From Gracilaria domingensis (lineage: Eukaryota > Rhodophyta > Florideophyceae > Gracilariales > Gracilariaceae), in NCBI GenBank assembly GCA_022539475.1, contig VCMS01000277.1, positions 1 through 64,000 on the forward strand: a stretch of DNA of 64,000 nucleotides, in the 5' to 3' direction. This document shows positions 36,191 to 48,767 of this stretch, in pieces. Each line of letters begins with the position of its first letter. Position 1 is the first letter of the stretch. The translations under genes and the position numbers were made by a program. The notes under the pieces were generated by a model, which did no database searches, was not told where the DNA came from, and saw only the letters and a list, made by a program, of their open reading frames with translations.

Positions 36191-37009
36191 CCTCCCAGTG
36201 AGCGTGTCACTATTCTTTACTCATACAGCAACTGAACGAGATGGTATGTCTTTAATCACAAGATCCAGTATGTTCTTCAGAGGCTGACGCAACATCCAAA
36301 GTTTTATTTTTTCCATACTAGGTATATGTAATTCCCCTTTAGCCGAATCAGTACAGCAAATGCTCCCAAAGGGACTCTCTGAGGCTTTCAGGTCCCGGTT
36401 TTGGACGACGGCGGTGTCTCGACCGTAGTGGGTAAATCACCCCCATCACTTGATTGATAATGAAGAGGACTTTCTCTCAAACGGACTTTCAGCAAACCAA
36501 ACCCCAGGAAAAGAGCAGGGATTTGAAGAAGGACAAAATACCCCACGAACATCGAGTAGCAGTCGTTGCTGTTGCAGCATTCGTCGGGATCGCCATCCAG
36601 GATGTTGCGTAATTTAATAACGCCGAGGGGGATATTGGATTGGAAACGGGTGAAGTTGGTGGGGTCGACGCTGGAGTTGAGTTGAACGACACTGACGGGA
36701 TTTTTACGTCATTAGCTTCGCTCAGGATTTCGCAGAAGTTTCGCGATATCGTAAACATTTGAAAGGAGAGCATCATAGTCTGCTCGTCTGGGGGGGGATG
36801 GAAGGGCGGATTGTACGGGAATGTATGGTAGAAAGAGTGAGCCAAATAAAGCGTGAACTGTTGTTTTGCATTTACCACATTGCTCTTTTGCTAGTGCGAC
36901 AGAACACGAAGGACTGATACCAACGACTGCGCTGTGCAAGAAACCCAGTCACCGAGGCTCAGAGGTCGTGAATCCTCTTTATGTTCACAACAGTAGGAGA
37001 GCATAAGAA
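36191..37009. other. No gene recognised
   Basis: A minus-strand frame (36878-36489) ends in a hydrophobic segment (SWGILSFFKSLLFSWGL) but has no family and is surrounded by repeats. I do not call it a gene. Confidence 0.35.
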
Positions 37010-37620
37010 AAGCCAGCGCGCGACGGCAGCACAGGATGCGGTGGCAATGGCTGTGGTAGCTGTGGTGACAGCGGGGCAATGGGAGCGAAGGGAGCGACAA
37101 AATCAATGGTTATGGCTGGAGCGTGGACGCCGGGAGGGCACCACGACGCGAAGAAGGCGACGGACATGTCTGAGGTTGATGAGGGGAGGGCGTGACGGCA
37201 GAGCACGGCCTAAGATGGAAGTAGATGTGGTGACGAGGGCATTTTAGGTGCGCAGGGAGAGACAAGGGCAATGGATTTGGCTGGCGGCGGACACCGGTAG
37301 GGCACTGGGAGGACCCAACGGCGCGATGAGGGCAACGGATGTGTCTGAGGTTGATGAGTGGAGGGCGTCACAGCAGAGCACGGCACACGACGGAAGTGGA
37401 TGTGGTGACGGCGTCACGGTAGGAGCGCAGGGAGAGACAAAAGCAATGTATAAGGCTGGGAGCGGACGCAGGTAGGGCGCAATGGAAGTAGCTTCGGTGG
37501 CTGTCGTGGCTGTGGTGACGGCCACACAATCGGAGCTTACGTAGCGATAAATGCAATGGAGATGGCTGAGGAGTGGATACCGGGAGGGCGCGACAGGACG
37601 ACGGATATTTGGGAGCATAA
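37010..37620. repeat. GC-rich minisatellite-like array, family D, array 1
   Basis: Irregular units of roughly 100-180 bp share a core of the form GCGCAGGGAGNGACAA..GCAATG....GGCTG...GCGGAC..CGGGAGGGC. Starts are seen near 37084, 37251, 37428 and 37533, and ATGTCTGAGGTTGATGAG recurs (about 37167 and 37338). The same family forms the array at 42890-43400. Confidence 0.75.
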
Positions 37621-38179
37621 AGGTACTCGAAGCTGACGTGGATGGCAGTGGAGATTCTCCACTAGAAAATCTCCATTGGAGATCATCAAACCATCTATTT
37701 GGAACAATCAAAAGCTGTAAGGCTGCAAATGGGAATTGGAGGGTTCCGCAAAGACTTCACAAAATACTGCTTTCATGCAAAATGTTGTTCTCGTTATTTT
37801 AAGCTACCTCAAGATTGCCTGCGCGACGACTAGCAGCGCTTTGAAGTTTATGCGGAAAAGAAGGTGGGGCGGCTTTGGGGCGGCCACATGGCACAGTAAT
37901 GTGCAGAGCAGAGTAGTGCCCTAAAATTTTTTGGAAGTCCAAAATTTTGACCAATTAAAATCAATTGTTTTGTACATGCAAAACTGGCTCCTACATGCAA
38001 TTACGACACGATCGAAAGCGTTTGAAGGCTCCCTTTTACTTTTAAACGCTTAAAAAGTCTTTCGTTTGAACCTGAGATTATCTCGCCGTCGCCGTCCTCG
38101 AGTTTTTGTGACGCATCCGACAGTTCTGATCAATGGCCTCTTAAGACCCGTTGACAACCGGCGCCTGCGTCATAGCTTC

Positions 38180-38460
38180 ATCTCCGGTACTCCATCGTGC
38201 CGGCATTCATCGCAGCCATTTTTGCCGCTCCCGCGCTCCCACAGCTCTGGCCACTACCGCCGCTATCGGGCGCTCCCACCGCTCCCGGTGTTCCACAGCT
38301 CCCACCAATCCCGCCACGCCTTGCACTTCCGCCACTCCCGCTGCTCATCTGCGCTTTAACCGCTCTCCTGCGCTTTCCATCCGCTCCCCTGCGCCCTCAC
38401 AGCTCCCACGGCTCTCAGTGCTTCCGCCGCGCCCTGCGCTCACACCCGAACCCGTCCACT
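38180..38460 (-). repeat. GC-rich array on the opposite strand, family D-like
   Basis: C-rich strand with repeated GCTCCCACNGCTC-type words. Read in reverse complement, its words (GGAGCGGTGGGAGC) resemble the family D arrays. Lower confidence that it is the same family. Confidence 0.4.
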
Positions 38461-38477
38461 TCGGAATTAAATCCAGC

Positions 38478-38690
38478 TAAGTCAATCGCGCTCTGTGCTC
38501 TCATTGCGCCCGGCACTTACACCCAAGCCCCGGGGCCCACGTCCACATTGAATTGCGTAAACATAAAGTCAATAGAATGCTTCTTCGCTTTTGTCTTTGT
38601 CACTGAATACCTTCACATCTCTGTACACTCACCGGTTCTTCCCAGTCCACGTTCTTTCTAAGTAAATCACCCATAGTAGTCAAGTTCCGA
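38478..38690 (+). repeat. Dispersed repeat family C, copy 2
   Basis: Collinear with 35990-36190, with small insertions. It follows directly after the opposite-strand GC-rich array, so arrays and family C may be parts of one composite repeat. Confidence 0.7.
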
Positions 38691-39228
38691 ACTCTCACCC
38701 TCCACTGTTATAACAGGCGCATACCGTGCGATTATCAACACGCTGTTTGTATGCATATCTCGTTACTTCATGAACTCAGAGCCGAGTGCAACACCCAAAA
38801 CGGTAGAAGCAAGCACGGTACCAAATATAGTTCTTCACTTGAAATTGTTCGTGAATAAATTGTTTCAGGCGAGGCTATGTTCACGGCAGCGACGACAACG
38901 AGGCCGGTTGTTTTATCGTTTATCATGGAATTGGGATGAGAAACTAAATGGTTCCTAATAGCTCGTTTCTGAAAACCAAGGACTCTCATCTTCGGATTGA
39001 AGCTCAGTCCCCTGAGATTTCGCTCGTTTTTGCCTACCAACAATGTTTCGGAGCACTGAACAAACGTTTGCGATATCCTTCTGGAGTCCTTTATGGCCCT
39101 CGGAGCAGTCCCTCTCCAAAAAAAATAATAAATGATCTGCCTTCTTCTTCGCACTTCTTGTCTCACACACCACTCGTGGGAGTAAGCAATAAACTTTTCT
39201 AGGAGTGCTTCCTTGGTAGTGCTACCAA

Positions 39229-40777
39229 CTAAGCTTCTTCTTCACAGGCATCAAACTTTGTACAGGAAGAGCAAACGATGCACCAACGAAGAAATTGGAT
39301 AATCTTGGTGATCAATTTCTTTCTTGCCTTCTGCAAGTGGTCGCTGCCAAATGTTTCTAAGACTTCTCGAAGCCCTAGACGGTTTCTTACTGTCACACTA
39401 ATCCCTCGTACACGGTACGACCTCGCTGAGTCCTTGAACGAATTTTTTATTCCTGATTCCTTGCTTCTGAAGAAGTTGGGTTCCGTCCTTTCCAAACGAA
39501 TAAACTTCCTCCTCCATGCTGTTATCGCTACCAGTGAGTCAGAAAGCACTGCACGAGATTTCTGTTTCTTTGACACGTACAAAGCTTCCATATCATCGCA
39601 GTCCTCAGCTACGTCTTCATCGTCTGGATCTTCTCTGAACTCACATTTATGCAAATCTATAACGGGCTCCAGTTGATCCTTAGTGTTGCTCACCGCTTGT
39701 CTGGCTTCACTGTGTCTTAAAGCCCCGACGGTGTTCCGTTCTTCATTATAGAAACTCAGTGTGCGTTTCATTTGTAGTCGCTTTTCGCTTGAAAGCTGCT
39801 CATCCATTCGTTCCTTATCGAAACCATCGGATACGAAATTGTCCGAAGGATCCCACTCCATCACCCGGGCAAGCGAGTCCTTACTGCACCCCACCACTCG
39901 TCTCACTTTACAAGGTATCAAGGCCTCGATAACGCCTGCATCGTCACTGTCAGTACTCAATGTGCGTTTCTTGCTTGCTGCTTTCTTTCCTGACAGCCGC
40001 TTCTCAATGCAATCTTTGTCTTGAGTTACCCAAAACCCTGTGACTCCATTCCTCGTGTCGTCCAGTTGACGAAACGCCAGACGCGAAGATTCCCTTCCTT
40101 AGCTTCGGATGCGTTGCTTGCGCTCCAGAACTCACCACCCTACCAGGAGTCATAGTTTCGATTGCGTGCTCATCGTCAGTATCAAAACCATATTCGCGTG
40201 TCAAGCTCATTGCCTTCCGGCCTGGCAGCGGCTTATCATAATCTATGTCCCGAAGGGCTAGAATCTCACGACTTCTTTGCCTACGTTGTCCAAGGCGGCC
40301 CTCACCAGATTCGAATATTTTCATCTTCTGCTTCCGATTTATATTATAATCTGTTTCAGATCTCTTCCACGTACGCCGAACACTGCCCGCCGCTTCCGAG
40401 GACAACTTTTGGGGCGTTTCATTGCCTTCGGAGCTCGAAAGCTCGATAGCAGGAATTCTCCTTCGGAGACCCCACCCATGGGTTTGTAAACGTCCTTCAG
40501 TTGAGATTTCGTCATCAGAAGACAGAAAATGGGACATTGATGCTGTTCTGAGTTCATGAAGTTTGTAAACAATAAAGTCCAAGAGCTGAAGAGTGCCAAA
40601 AGTTTCTTCCAACCCAACATCTTCATCACCTGGCTTGGTGTCCTTAAATAGTGATACCAAAAGCATGGTTGAGAAGTGTAACGGGAAGCTTAGTACATCT
40701 GTTAAGCAATACCTGGTCTGTTGGATCCAGGCGTGCCCATATGCACTTGAGTCACACACAGATTGACCATAACGCAA
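39229..40777 (-). pseudogene. Acidic protein gene with internal repeats, broken
   Basis: Two long minus-strand frames (40777-40004, 257 codons; 39960-39229, 243 codons) join through a frame change near 40010, where protein-like sequence continues upstream of the second frame. Repeated units are visible: KPLPGRKAMSLTREYGFDT followed by DDEHAIETMTPGRVV (first frame) matches KRLSGKKAASKKRTLSTDS followed by DDAGVIEALIPCKVRRVV (second). A weaker third unit follows (ERMDEQLSSEKRLQMKRTLS). Ser/Asp/Glu/Lys-rich, probably disordered and nuclear; the DSDDE-type sites look like casein kinase 2 targets. Family not recognised. The first 60 codons (from 40777) look different and may be a separate exon or flanking sequence. 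Confidence 0.45.
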
Positions 40778-40929
40778 TCTTCACCTCGTTCGCCACAAAA
40801 TATGATATTGGTGCTCACATACTCACGTACAGTTGATCTCACAACCAAGTTGGTACATAAGATAAGTCGCTGTGGTGTGTGGCGGGAAATGATGATTCAA
40901 CCCCTTGACAGCTTCCCTACCAAACGTCC

Positions 40930-41175
40930 CCGGTGACGGTGGCAACAGTCACGGTAGCCACTGTAATACAGTGTAGCTGGTACATTGTTTAACGCATAGG
41001 CAAAAGAAAAAGAGGATGGTCGACAGCGCTCGATTGCGCTCGTCGGCGACTTCGCAAAGATCATAGATCGCTCCTGTAACGATATACCTTTTTCGTCGGG
41101 TATCGAAACGGTACACAAATACTTCCAAATGACATATACGGGCGAGAGCACTGCACTTTTGCCGTAATAAACGTG
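40930..41175 (+). repeat. Dispersed repeat family B, copy 2
   Basis: Collinear with 35560-35850 (see that entry). The core CAAATGACATATACGGG is shared exactly and the flanks have diverged. Confidence 0.65.
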
Positions 41176-41813
41176 TACACCTCATAACAGCACAGTTGAT
41201 CTGGGATTCTCTCCTACATTACGCCGCTGCCGATTTTGTGCAATGGGCCGATCCAAAATCGCTGCCCCCGTCGCATCTATCCCAGTCCCCTTCGCTTTCA
41301 TCTTGCCGACATTCACCACATCCATCGCCGGCGCTCCCGACCCCCCACTCCGCTCCGGCCCTTCTCGATGAGAGTGCGTAAGCAAAAGGACCTCCATGGT
41401 TTCTCCTCTGGAGAATTTTTCAGTGGTGACGGCAAACGGGCAAAGTCTCGTAGATGCGATTACCAAGAATCTGAAGCCCGGTCAAGATAGCATGAGTGCG
41501 TCAAGGACTTGCAATTGCAATGTCCTCAGTTTTTTTAGAGCGATGGGGCAAAGCTTGCGTCACATTCGAGTATTTGGAGAGAAGGATTCACATATGCGGG
41601 AGTGAAGGGAACGATGGAGAATTGCCTTAGTATCCCTTTTTTGTATCTCGTGTTCCATAGACCAAGCAGAGAATTCTTGAAAACGAGGATGACGAATCGC
41701 ATCAAAGGCCGTGTTTCAGTGAATCTCAGTTTCTGAGGCTGGGTGCCGCACTCTCTGTTTGTCCGAAACATGATATTTACAAAGCAGAATCGCTGTTTCA
41801 TTGTGTCGCGAAC

Positions 41814-42878
41814 TTGAGTTTCGTGAAGTGTTTTGTAGATATCTGTGTTGAATGTCAGTCGCCACGGACCTTGATGCGTATGGCCTCTCACTTGAAGCTC
41901 ACCTGTGAAGTTGGATATGAATTCCTGCTCAACAAATGCGAGATCTCATCTCTGAACCAAACAGTGGTGTACATCAAATCTGTAATGAGAGCTTATAGCT
42001 ACATTTCGAGGAAGACTCCGTCTTGTAGGCCTTCAGAGCGTTTGCCGTTAAGCGTATTGAGAAATTGTGCGAGAAGAGTGGACAAAACCTTGCATGAGAT
42101 AACTGAATGGTACAAGGAGGTCAATAAACTGCAAATTCCGGTAGCGAGCTTGCCGCGGTTTTAGTTGGAGAACCTCTTCAAGTGGTGAACACCGCCGTTT
42201 GTCACGCTTCTGTTGGTACACAGCGGGGTGCAGGCTCCACAAGCATTGAAACACATCACAGCTCTTCGGGAAACACGCATTGGAAGGTATTTAAATAAAA
42301 CATTTGAGGCGGGATTTGTGTCGTTTACAACCTTGAGAGGAAAGAGGACCGCCTTGCTTTGAATGCCTGATATTGCTCTCTGAAACAAGTGCCTACCGTT
42401 CTTACGATTTCACAGTTTGGTAGTGAATCCTGCAGTAAAGTTGTTAACCAAGTGCACTTGTGGGGAGTCAAGAAATAAGCATTTGGTTCTAAGTTAGAGA
42501 ATTGGCAATCCAATGAAGTCGTGGAAAGTTTCATATGAATTCAAGATATTTGTGGCTCATTTGGATCCCAAATCAGCAAAGTATTCCATTCGAGAAATCA
42601 GAATGACCTGCATGAGAAGTTTCCTACTTGCGTACCGAAGCGGTATGTTATTAGAAGACTTTACAGAGAGCCAGATTGTTGATATCATCGCTAGAGACTT
42701 CAACACGTCGCGCCCTCAAGTCAGACGAAACGTGGGGCATCGGAGGTTGGCTGCACATGTGTCTGTGGCAAAGGAACTCATGGAACTCATAGCTAGAGTC
42801 GGGAGGGCGAGAGTTTCTGGAGGGTCGAGGGGTCGTTCTGATACTGATAACCCCGAGATGCGCCGCATAGGGCGGTAG
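41814..42878 (+). pseudogene. Unrecognised coding fragments
   Basis: Two plus-strand frames (41814-42164 and 42513-42878) have plausible protein composition, for example ESQIVDIIARDFNTSRPQVRR in the second, which could be a small helical DNA-binding-like segment. They are separated by 350 bp of stop-rich DNA. The second ends where the family D array begins. No family assigned; possibly one decayed gene. Confidence 0.25.
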
Positions 42879-42889
42879 TGGTCAGCTCG

Positions 42890-43400
42890 CTGACTACTCC
42901 CTCTTGGCGACGGGCGTGACGGAGGTGGATGGCGGGAGGGCGTAATGGCAGCACGGGATGCGGAAATAGCATGTTGAACGGAGCACAATGGGAGTGCAGG
43001 GAGCGACGAAGGCAATGAATATGACTATATGGCTGTGGTTGACGGCTGGAGAGCGCAAAGGCAGCACGGGGAGACGCAAACGAAGTGACTGTGGTAAACG
43101 GGATAAGATGGGAGCGCAGAGTGCGTCAAAGCAAATGGATGTGGCTGGGGGCGGGCGGCGCTAGGGCGGGACGGAGGCAAAGAACGTGACGGATATGTCT
43201 GAGGTGGAGGGCGGGAGGTTGTGACGGCCGCACGAGACGCGATGGAAGGGTGGAGGAGCGTAAAGGCAGCACCGAGGACGATATTGAAGTTGCTGAAGTG
43301 AGCGGGTTACGATGGAAGCTCAGGGAGCGACGAAGCCGGGGGTAGATGGCGCGTGTGGGCGACAGGAGGCGACGAACATTTAGCAGTACACGAAGCTGAG
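42890..43400. repeat. GC-rich minisatellite-like array, family D, array 2
   Basis: Same word set as 37010-37620 (GCAGGGAGCGACGAAGGCAATG, GGATATGTCTGAGGTGGAGG, GGCGGGAGGGCGTAATGGCAGCACGG). The 3' flanks of the two arrays are also alike: GTACTCGAAGCTGACGTGGATGG in array 1 and GTACACGAAGCTGAGGTGGATGG in array 2. So the arrays are internal parts of a dispersed element. Confidence 0.75.
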
Positions 43401-44590
43401 GTGGATGGAATTGGAATATTCCGAATTTGTACAAATGGACACGGAGCACCTTACAGCTTCGCGAAATAATTTCACCTTGTTTTCATTAAATTTAAAGATC
43501 CACACAGCACAGCACTTTAGAGCATCACCAAGCCGGCCGCGTCGAGCAACGTTTTCACCCTGAAAACGTCGGTGAACTGTGATTGTCAGCTTCGCATACT
43601 GGTTTTCCACGTTCAGTGCTAAGAACAGTTTGCTCCTATAATACGAACAAGAGCCTTACAGTTTCAATAAAATATGCAAAACACATTTCTTGCAGAACAG
43701 TTTCGATTAATTTAACTAAACTTAGTACAAACCTAGCTTAGATTTAAAATGAGAAATAAAATTGAACTCACCTTTCTCTTTAAAAACAGACAACAGGAAT
43801 TTCCATAAAACCGTTACCATTCCATATTTGTCTTAACAGCAATTTTTTCATCAGCTTAAAGAAATTATCTGTTCATAAATTGAAGAAGAATAAAGATGCC
43901 ATTGTATTCTATCCATTTTTCTCAGAGAATCAAAAAAATCTTTATCGTTTTTATAACACGATATTTTTACACTATAAATGGTTACAAGTAAAGCTTTTAA
44001 ACCTCAAAAACCATTGTTATCGCCATAAAAAAGTTAAACTGACGTGGATATAATCAAATGCAAGCTGTGCTATGTTTGCTTATTTCAAGGGTCATGATGT
44101 TTCGAAAAGCGTCTTAGTCCGTTATAGAAAACCCGCTCCTCAAACTCCCTCCATACATTACACAGATGATAGCCAGTAATTGATTTTCGAATCTCATTTC
44201 GGTCCGCCATGAAAAACTCATTTTTCAAAAGCATTCTGTAAGGTACGAAATTTGAAACTATTAATTGCACTTGGAATTTAGATTGTGAAACATAGTTTGC
44301 TCGAACTTCTGCTCAAACCCAAATTGAGTGTGAAAAAATATGAGAATGGTATAACACATAAATCCATATTAGCTTCACTTGGCAACAGAAGTAAAGACAG
44401 CAACAAGACATCTCATATTAGTTCTTGAAACCCTACTATGTACTGAAATAAATAAAACTTCAGGATGAGCCTTGGTAACCAGAAGCCAGATATATTCAAA
44501 AAGTAAAGGAAGAAATATTCATAAATTACCGAAATAGAGTCTAGTACGTTCATGGGTTTGCGCTGGTAAACAGATACAAGATACTAACAC
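43401..44590. other. AT-rich gene-free DNA
   Basis: No open frame of interest and no recognised RNA or repeat. Intergenic-like. Confidence 0.5.
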
Positions 44591-44593
44591 AGA

Positions 44594-45155
44594 ACATGCA
44601 AGTGCAAAACGCTCCCGGCCTCATGCTGCATTTTCTACGAGGCACTCAGTGGTGTCTCAACACCCTGCACAGAGAGTGTATTGTGGCTAGACACCCGCTT
44701 TGTGGGTGAAGAAGGCAGCAGTAGAAGAGGATATTGCGGTCGGAAGAGGTTGTAAAGGCGGTTGGATATGAGCCGGTGCGCTGCAAGATAGCCTCTGAGC
44801 GGACTCAGTGGAGTCTCTAGAGCTGGTAGAGAGAGTGTGTGCTCACTATGGAGACGGTGGTTGATTGAAAAGTGCTGTAGTGGGCGATAATTAAGGTCTG
44901 GGAAGAGAGGTGGTGAGAACAGTTAAGCATGAACCCAAACGCTACCGTGCTCATGCTGCAGTGGCTAGAGTACACTCAGTGGTGTCGCAACACCTACTAG
45001 ACGGAGTTTATTGTGCTTACAGAGCCGCTATATCTGTGAAGAACGTAGTAATAGACGAGAACTTTGCGCTCAGGAGTGGTTGTGAAGGCGGTTTGACATG
45101 AGCCGGGGCGCTGGAAGAAAGCTTCTGAACGGCGCTCAGTAGAGTATCGAGAGCA
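44594..45155. repeat. Direct duplication, period about 330 bp
   Basis: Unit 1 (about 44600-44825) and unit 2 (about 44930-45155) share AAACGCT, CTCATGCTGCA, CACTCAGTGGTGTC.CAACACC, GTTGTGAAGGCGGTT/GTTGTAAAGGCGGTT, GACATGAGCCGG/GATATGAGCCGG and CTCAGT.GAGT.TC.AGAGC. Diverged by perhaps a fifth of positions, so old. Non-coding. Confidence 0.75.
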
Positions 45156-47255
45156 TGTATACACAGAAGAAATTCTTGTAGCCTTACATATCATGGGTTA
45201 AGGCGAAGATTCACAAAATATTTTTTATCCGTTAGTCCATATCCTTCTAAATTAATAAGAGAAGCATACCCGCTTTCATGTGGACGAACGTATGGCGGTG
45301 GTGCTCTGAACACATGACAATGTTCAGCGGTAATATTGTCGAAGATTTTGAATTTTCTATCAGTGTTCCCGAAGAGCAGATCACATGTATCTCATTTAAA
45401 AGCGAAAAGGTCATTGAACGACTTCCTCGCAATAAGATCTTGTATATTCATCGTAAGTGAAACGAAATACGCAATCCGTACACAAGCAAAGTTTGCCGAT
45501 AGTTTCAATACGAAAGAGGAACACCAGGTGTAGGGAAAATGAACGACAATCGATAGGAAAAGTCAAGCTAAGAAGAATGAATCAATGTTACGCAGCGACT
45601 GGTATTACGATGTTCCTAGAAAATTGTAACGGCTTCAATAATATAGGCAAGTAGTTTGGTACTTGTGTGTTACGTACACTTCTTTACGGATTTTTGCTTG
45701 AATTATCAGTTGAAATGCGTCTTTAACAGTTACAACGCATTTTGCAGCCAATCATATAAATTGAAAACGTTTGGCAGTTTCGCTATAGAGGTGGCCAAAA
45801 TCGATGAGAGAACCCCCCATTCGCATGGAAAAAAAGAGAAACGAATTGGGCGTAAAGGTGCCAACAACTGAAATCGTGAACGGCAGAAGATTGCTGTCAA
45901 TTTCAATGAATTATCCTGAGTTCGCGAAACTGAGATGGAACCAAAAAGCCGAAACCATGAGATCGTGATACATAAGTTCAATGAAGATGTGCATACAGGG
46001 AACAAAGCTGTGGCGGGAACGAAGCGCCGAAAGACCAGATGATAAGCTTCGCACCGAGAAAAGAAATGGAAAGACATGGATCAGAACCGCTTCGAAAGAA
46101 GGCCTTGGAACAGCAAGGTTCACAGAGTACATTCGGAGGAAATGGGTTTTGGGAATTTTTGTAAGCTTGAGATCCTGCGAAGTCTAGGATGGTTCTTTTG
46201 GCGTAAGAGCAAATCATTTTGAAAGAAAATGGTAGACGATCTTTTCGATGATCTGACTGCGCAACGTTAGGGATCAATTGAAAAGTCAATCTCGGACACA
46301 CCCTCTTTGCATGAAAACCTGGTTACAGTACACTGGATGCGTCGAACCACTGACACTCCAAATCTTTTCATACGTGGTTCTTAGTGTACAACTGTTAGTT
46401 CTAAATGCGTGTGAAAATTAGGGGAACCATAGAGCAGTTTCGAAAAGGAAAAAACCAAAGAACAAGAGAGCCTCCATGTCACCGAATATCAATATGGCAT
46501 GAAGGAGACTTCGACCATTCTGAGCAACAACTGTGGAGCAATGGCCTTAGTCTTCTAAGAGGTAAAGCTTGGTTGAGAAAAAGGATTCAGACAGGCTCCT
46601 GAAGACATAGCGAACATTGACTGCGATAGAGGTTCAGGTTGGTCACCATATATGGAGCATCGACATAGTCAAGGCCAATCTGGCTCCACAAAGTAGGTAC
46701 TTTTCGCATATGAGTGGCCCATAATGCTTTCGATATTGTTCATCAATTCATTGCGTAACGTAAGTGTTTCCAATTAAGAAGCATTAATTGCACTACTTGT
46801 CACATGTTTCAGGCTTATAAGATGATAGTAAGGAGAAACCAATTTTTCTACTAAAGATTCAAAGCTCCATGATAGCTGATTCGGTATCGTAAAGGCCTGC
46901 GCAATTTCAAGACACAGAGAAACAACAAGCAAGCTAGTATTCATTGATTTTGGCGCCTTGAATCGTGAATGTTTGATTCCAGCTAAATCAACCAACGCGC
47001 CGTGGGTCCCACTTACACCACCGAAAATTTGAAATATACTACGGATTCAAATACCATCCGTATAGTACGACAAAATCAAACATATGCCTTGTCCACCTGG
47101 AATCAAAGGTTTACGTAAGCACCCAATGAGTCCCTTACATAGCAAAAGTAAATTAAAATCATTGATTCCGCTGCGAAGATATTAGTAGGACGTCCAACGC
47201 GTATCATTATCGTACAGAGGGTGTGAAACATAGATCCTAAAAGGACAAAAATAAT
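45156..47255. other. No gene recognised
   Basis: Short frames on both strands, none with a recognisable motif. Some stretches (46100-46750) have codon-like texture and may be old element remains. Confidence 0.35.
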
Positions 47256-48000
47256 TTGAAACATCTTGCGCTCATCACATTCATAACAACAATATCTACT
47301 CTACATGTCCTGTACATCTCTACTACATCCAATGGGTATCTATATGCTTGTCTGGGCCGCCCCGTAGATCTGCGTTCAAGCCACAGAGGATCTGAATCTG
47401 TACGTGTCCAGCGAGTTGCTCTCTATGACCTGCATCCAATCGCTGCAGAACAATGGAAACTACAACAAGTTGTTCCAGCTGCTGCGTCTGCTCGCACAGG
47501 CCACACTGCACGACTATCACTAAAACCGCGACATATTCCGGCCGTTGTCGGGGGCGCACATTTCAAAGCTTGGCACGCTCATGCTGGTGTCGCGGGCGTA
47601 CGCCCACAACGAGTTGAATGTACGCGCATCTGCGGGAGGCGTTGGCTGTTAGAGCCATTCCATAGGTCGAGGACGTATTGAGAGACGCCGGGTACACCGG
47701 CACAATTCGCGCCAAAAGGAACCAACATTCGGGCACAGCGAAAGTTTCGGCAGTGGAAGGGCGCGATTTCGTGATTCCAGACGCGAATCATGGAATACCT
47801 GACAAAGTAATTCCCGAACGTTCTCACCGACAGCGTTCTTCGTATTGCAACAAAAAGAGACAACATTGCCGTCGACCCTCCACGAACCTTTTGAAGTCGC
47901 GAATAGACGCCTTCCCTTAATTCATCTACTGATCGTGCAGTGGGTGTCAACTTTGGCGAGTTAGGCACAGAAAAATACAACGCGGTGCTCGCCCTGTACC
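47256..48000. pseudogene. Unrecognised GC-richer coding remnant
   Basis: Both strands carry frames of 130-140 codons (47256-47681 plus; 47980-47579 minus). The minus-strand one reads more like protein (VWNHEIAPFHCRNFRCARMLVPFG), but no family is evident. Strand uncertain. Confidence 0.2.
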
Positions 48001-48120
48001 GTCGGTAACCTATTTACCCCAAACTGGGTAAATAAAGCCACTCGTTCATTTATCCATCCCAAAATGGCGAGACCGCGACGGCGCCGCAGTGTTCGTATCT
48101 TACGATGACGATGTGGCTCG

Positions 48121-48590
48121 CTAAAAGGCGCTCATTAATCGACGCACGTGAGCGCTGCACGTAGCTGCGTGGCACGCGTCGCGTTCTGACAGCGCTGCCG
48201 AAGCTGTCACGCAGCGTGCGAGCTCGAAGCCCTCGTTGGTAGTCAATTGCTCAGCACCGTCACCACTATGAGCAAGGCAGCGCGCCTGCGCGTCGCAACA
48301 GCATGCTGGCGCCAACGCCTGTTTTCGTCAGAGCCGCCACCGCCATCGCTATCTTTCGATTCGGTCGCTGGCCCACTTTGCTGCAACCCGTCTTCGCACT
48401 CTGCGTAGGTCCCGTTGCATACTAGCTGTATCCGAGGTAGCTCGCTTACCGCCATCACCAGCAGCACGCCGTGGTTTGTGCAGCTTCACGACCAGGTAGC
48501 AGCGATCAACTAGCTCGTCGTCTAGTTGGTCTCGCAGGTTGCTTGTGCCAAGTACAATGATGCTTCCGCTCGTGGTCGAGCGGTTCACGC
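48121..48590 (-). pseudogene. Possible AAA+ ATPase fragment
   Basis: The minus-strand frame from 48588 begins with GSIIVLGTSNLRDQLDDELV followed by DRCYLVVKLHKP. This resembles the sensor-1 to arginine-finger part of AAA+ ATPases (..vigTSN..d.LD.el..R.d..i.l..P). Only this block is recognisable; no Walker A or B motif is nearby. It is broken after about 40 residues. It may be a fragment of a host gene or chance likeness. Confidence 0.25.
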
Positions 48591-48767
48591 CCTAGAGCAG
48601 CCAGTTTACCCTAAGCTTGCGCGAAAATCCTAATTGTTACACCGAAAGAGAGGGCTAGCGTCATTTTGAATACAGTATAGAAGAAACTACCCAAGGCGAG
48701 AAAATCATAATAATGTGGTAAAAACCGTATTGAAGACTCATCGAAGCGGGCACTATTGCTGAAATCT

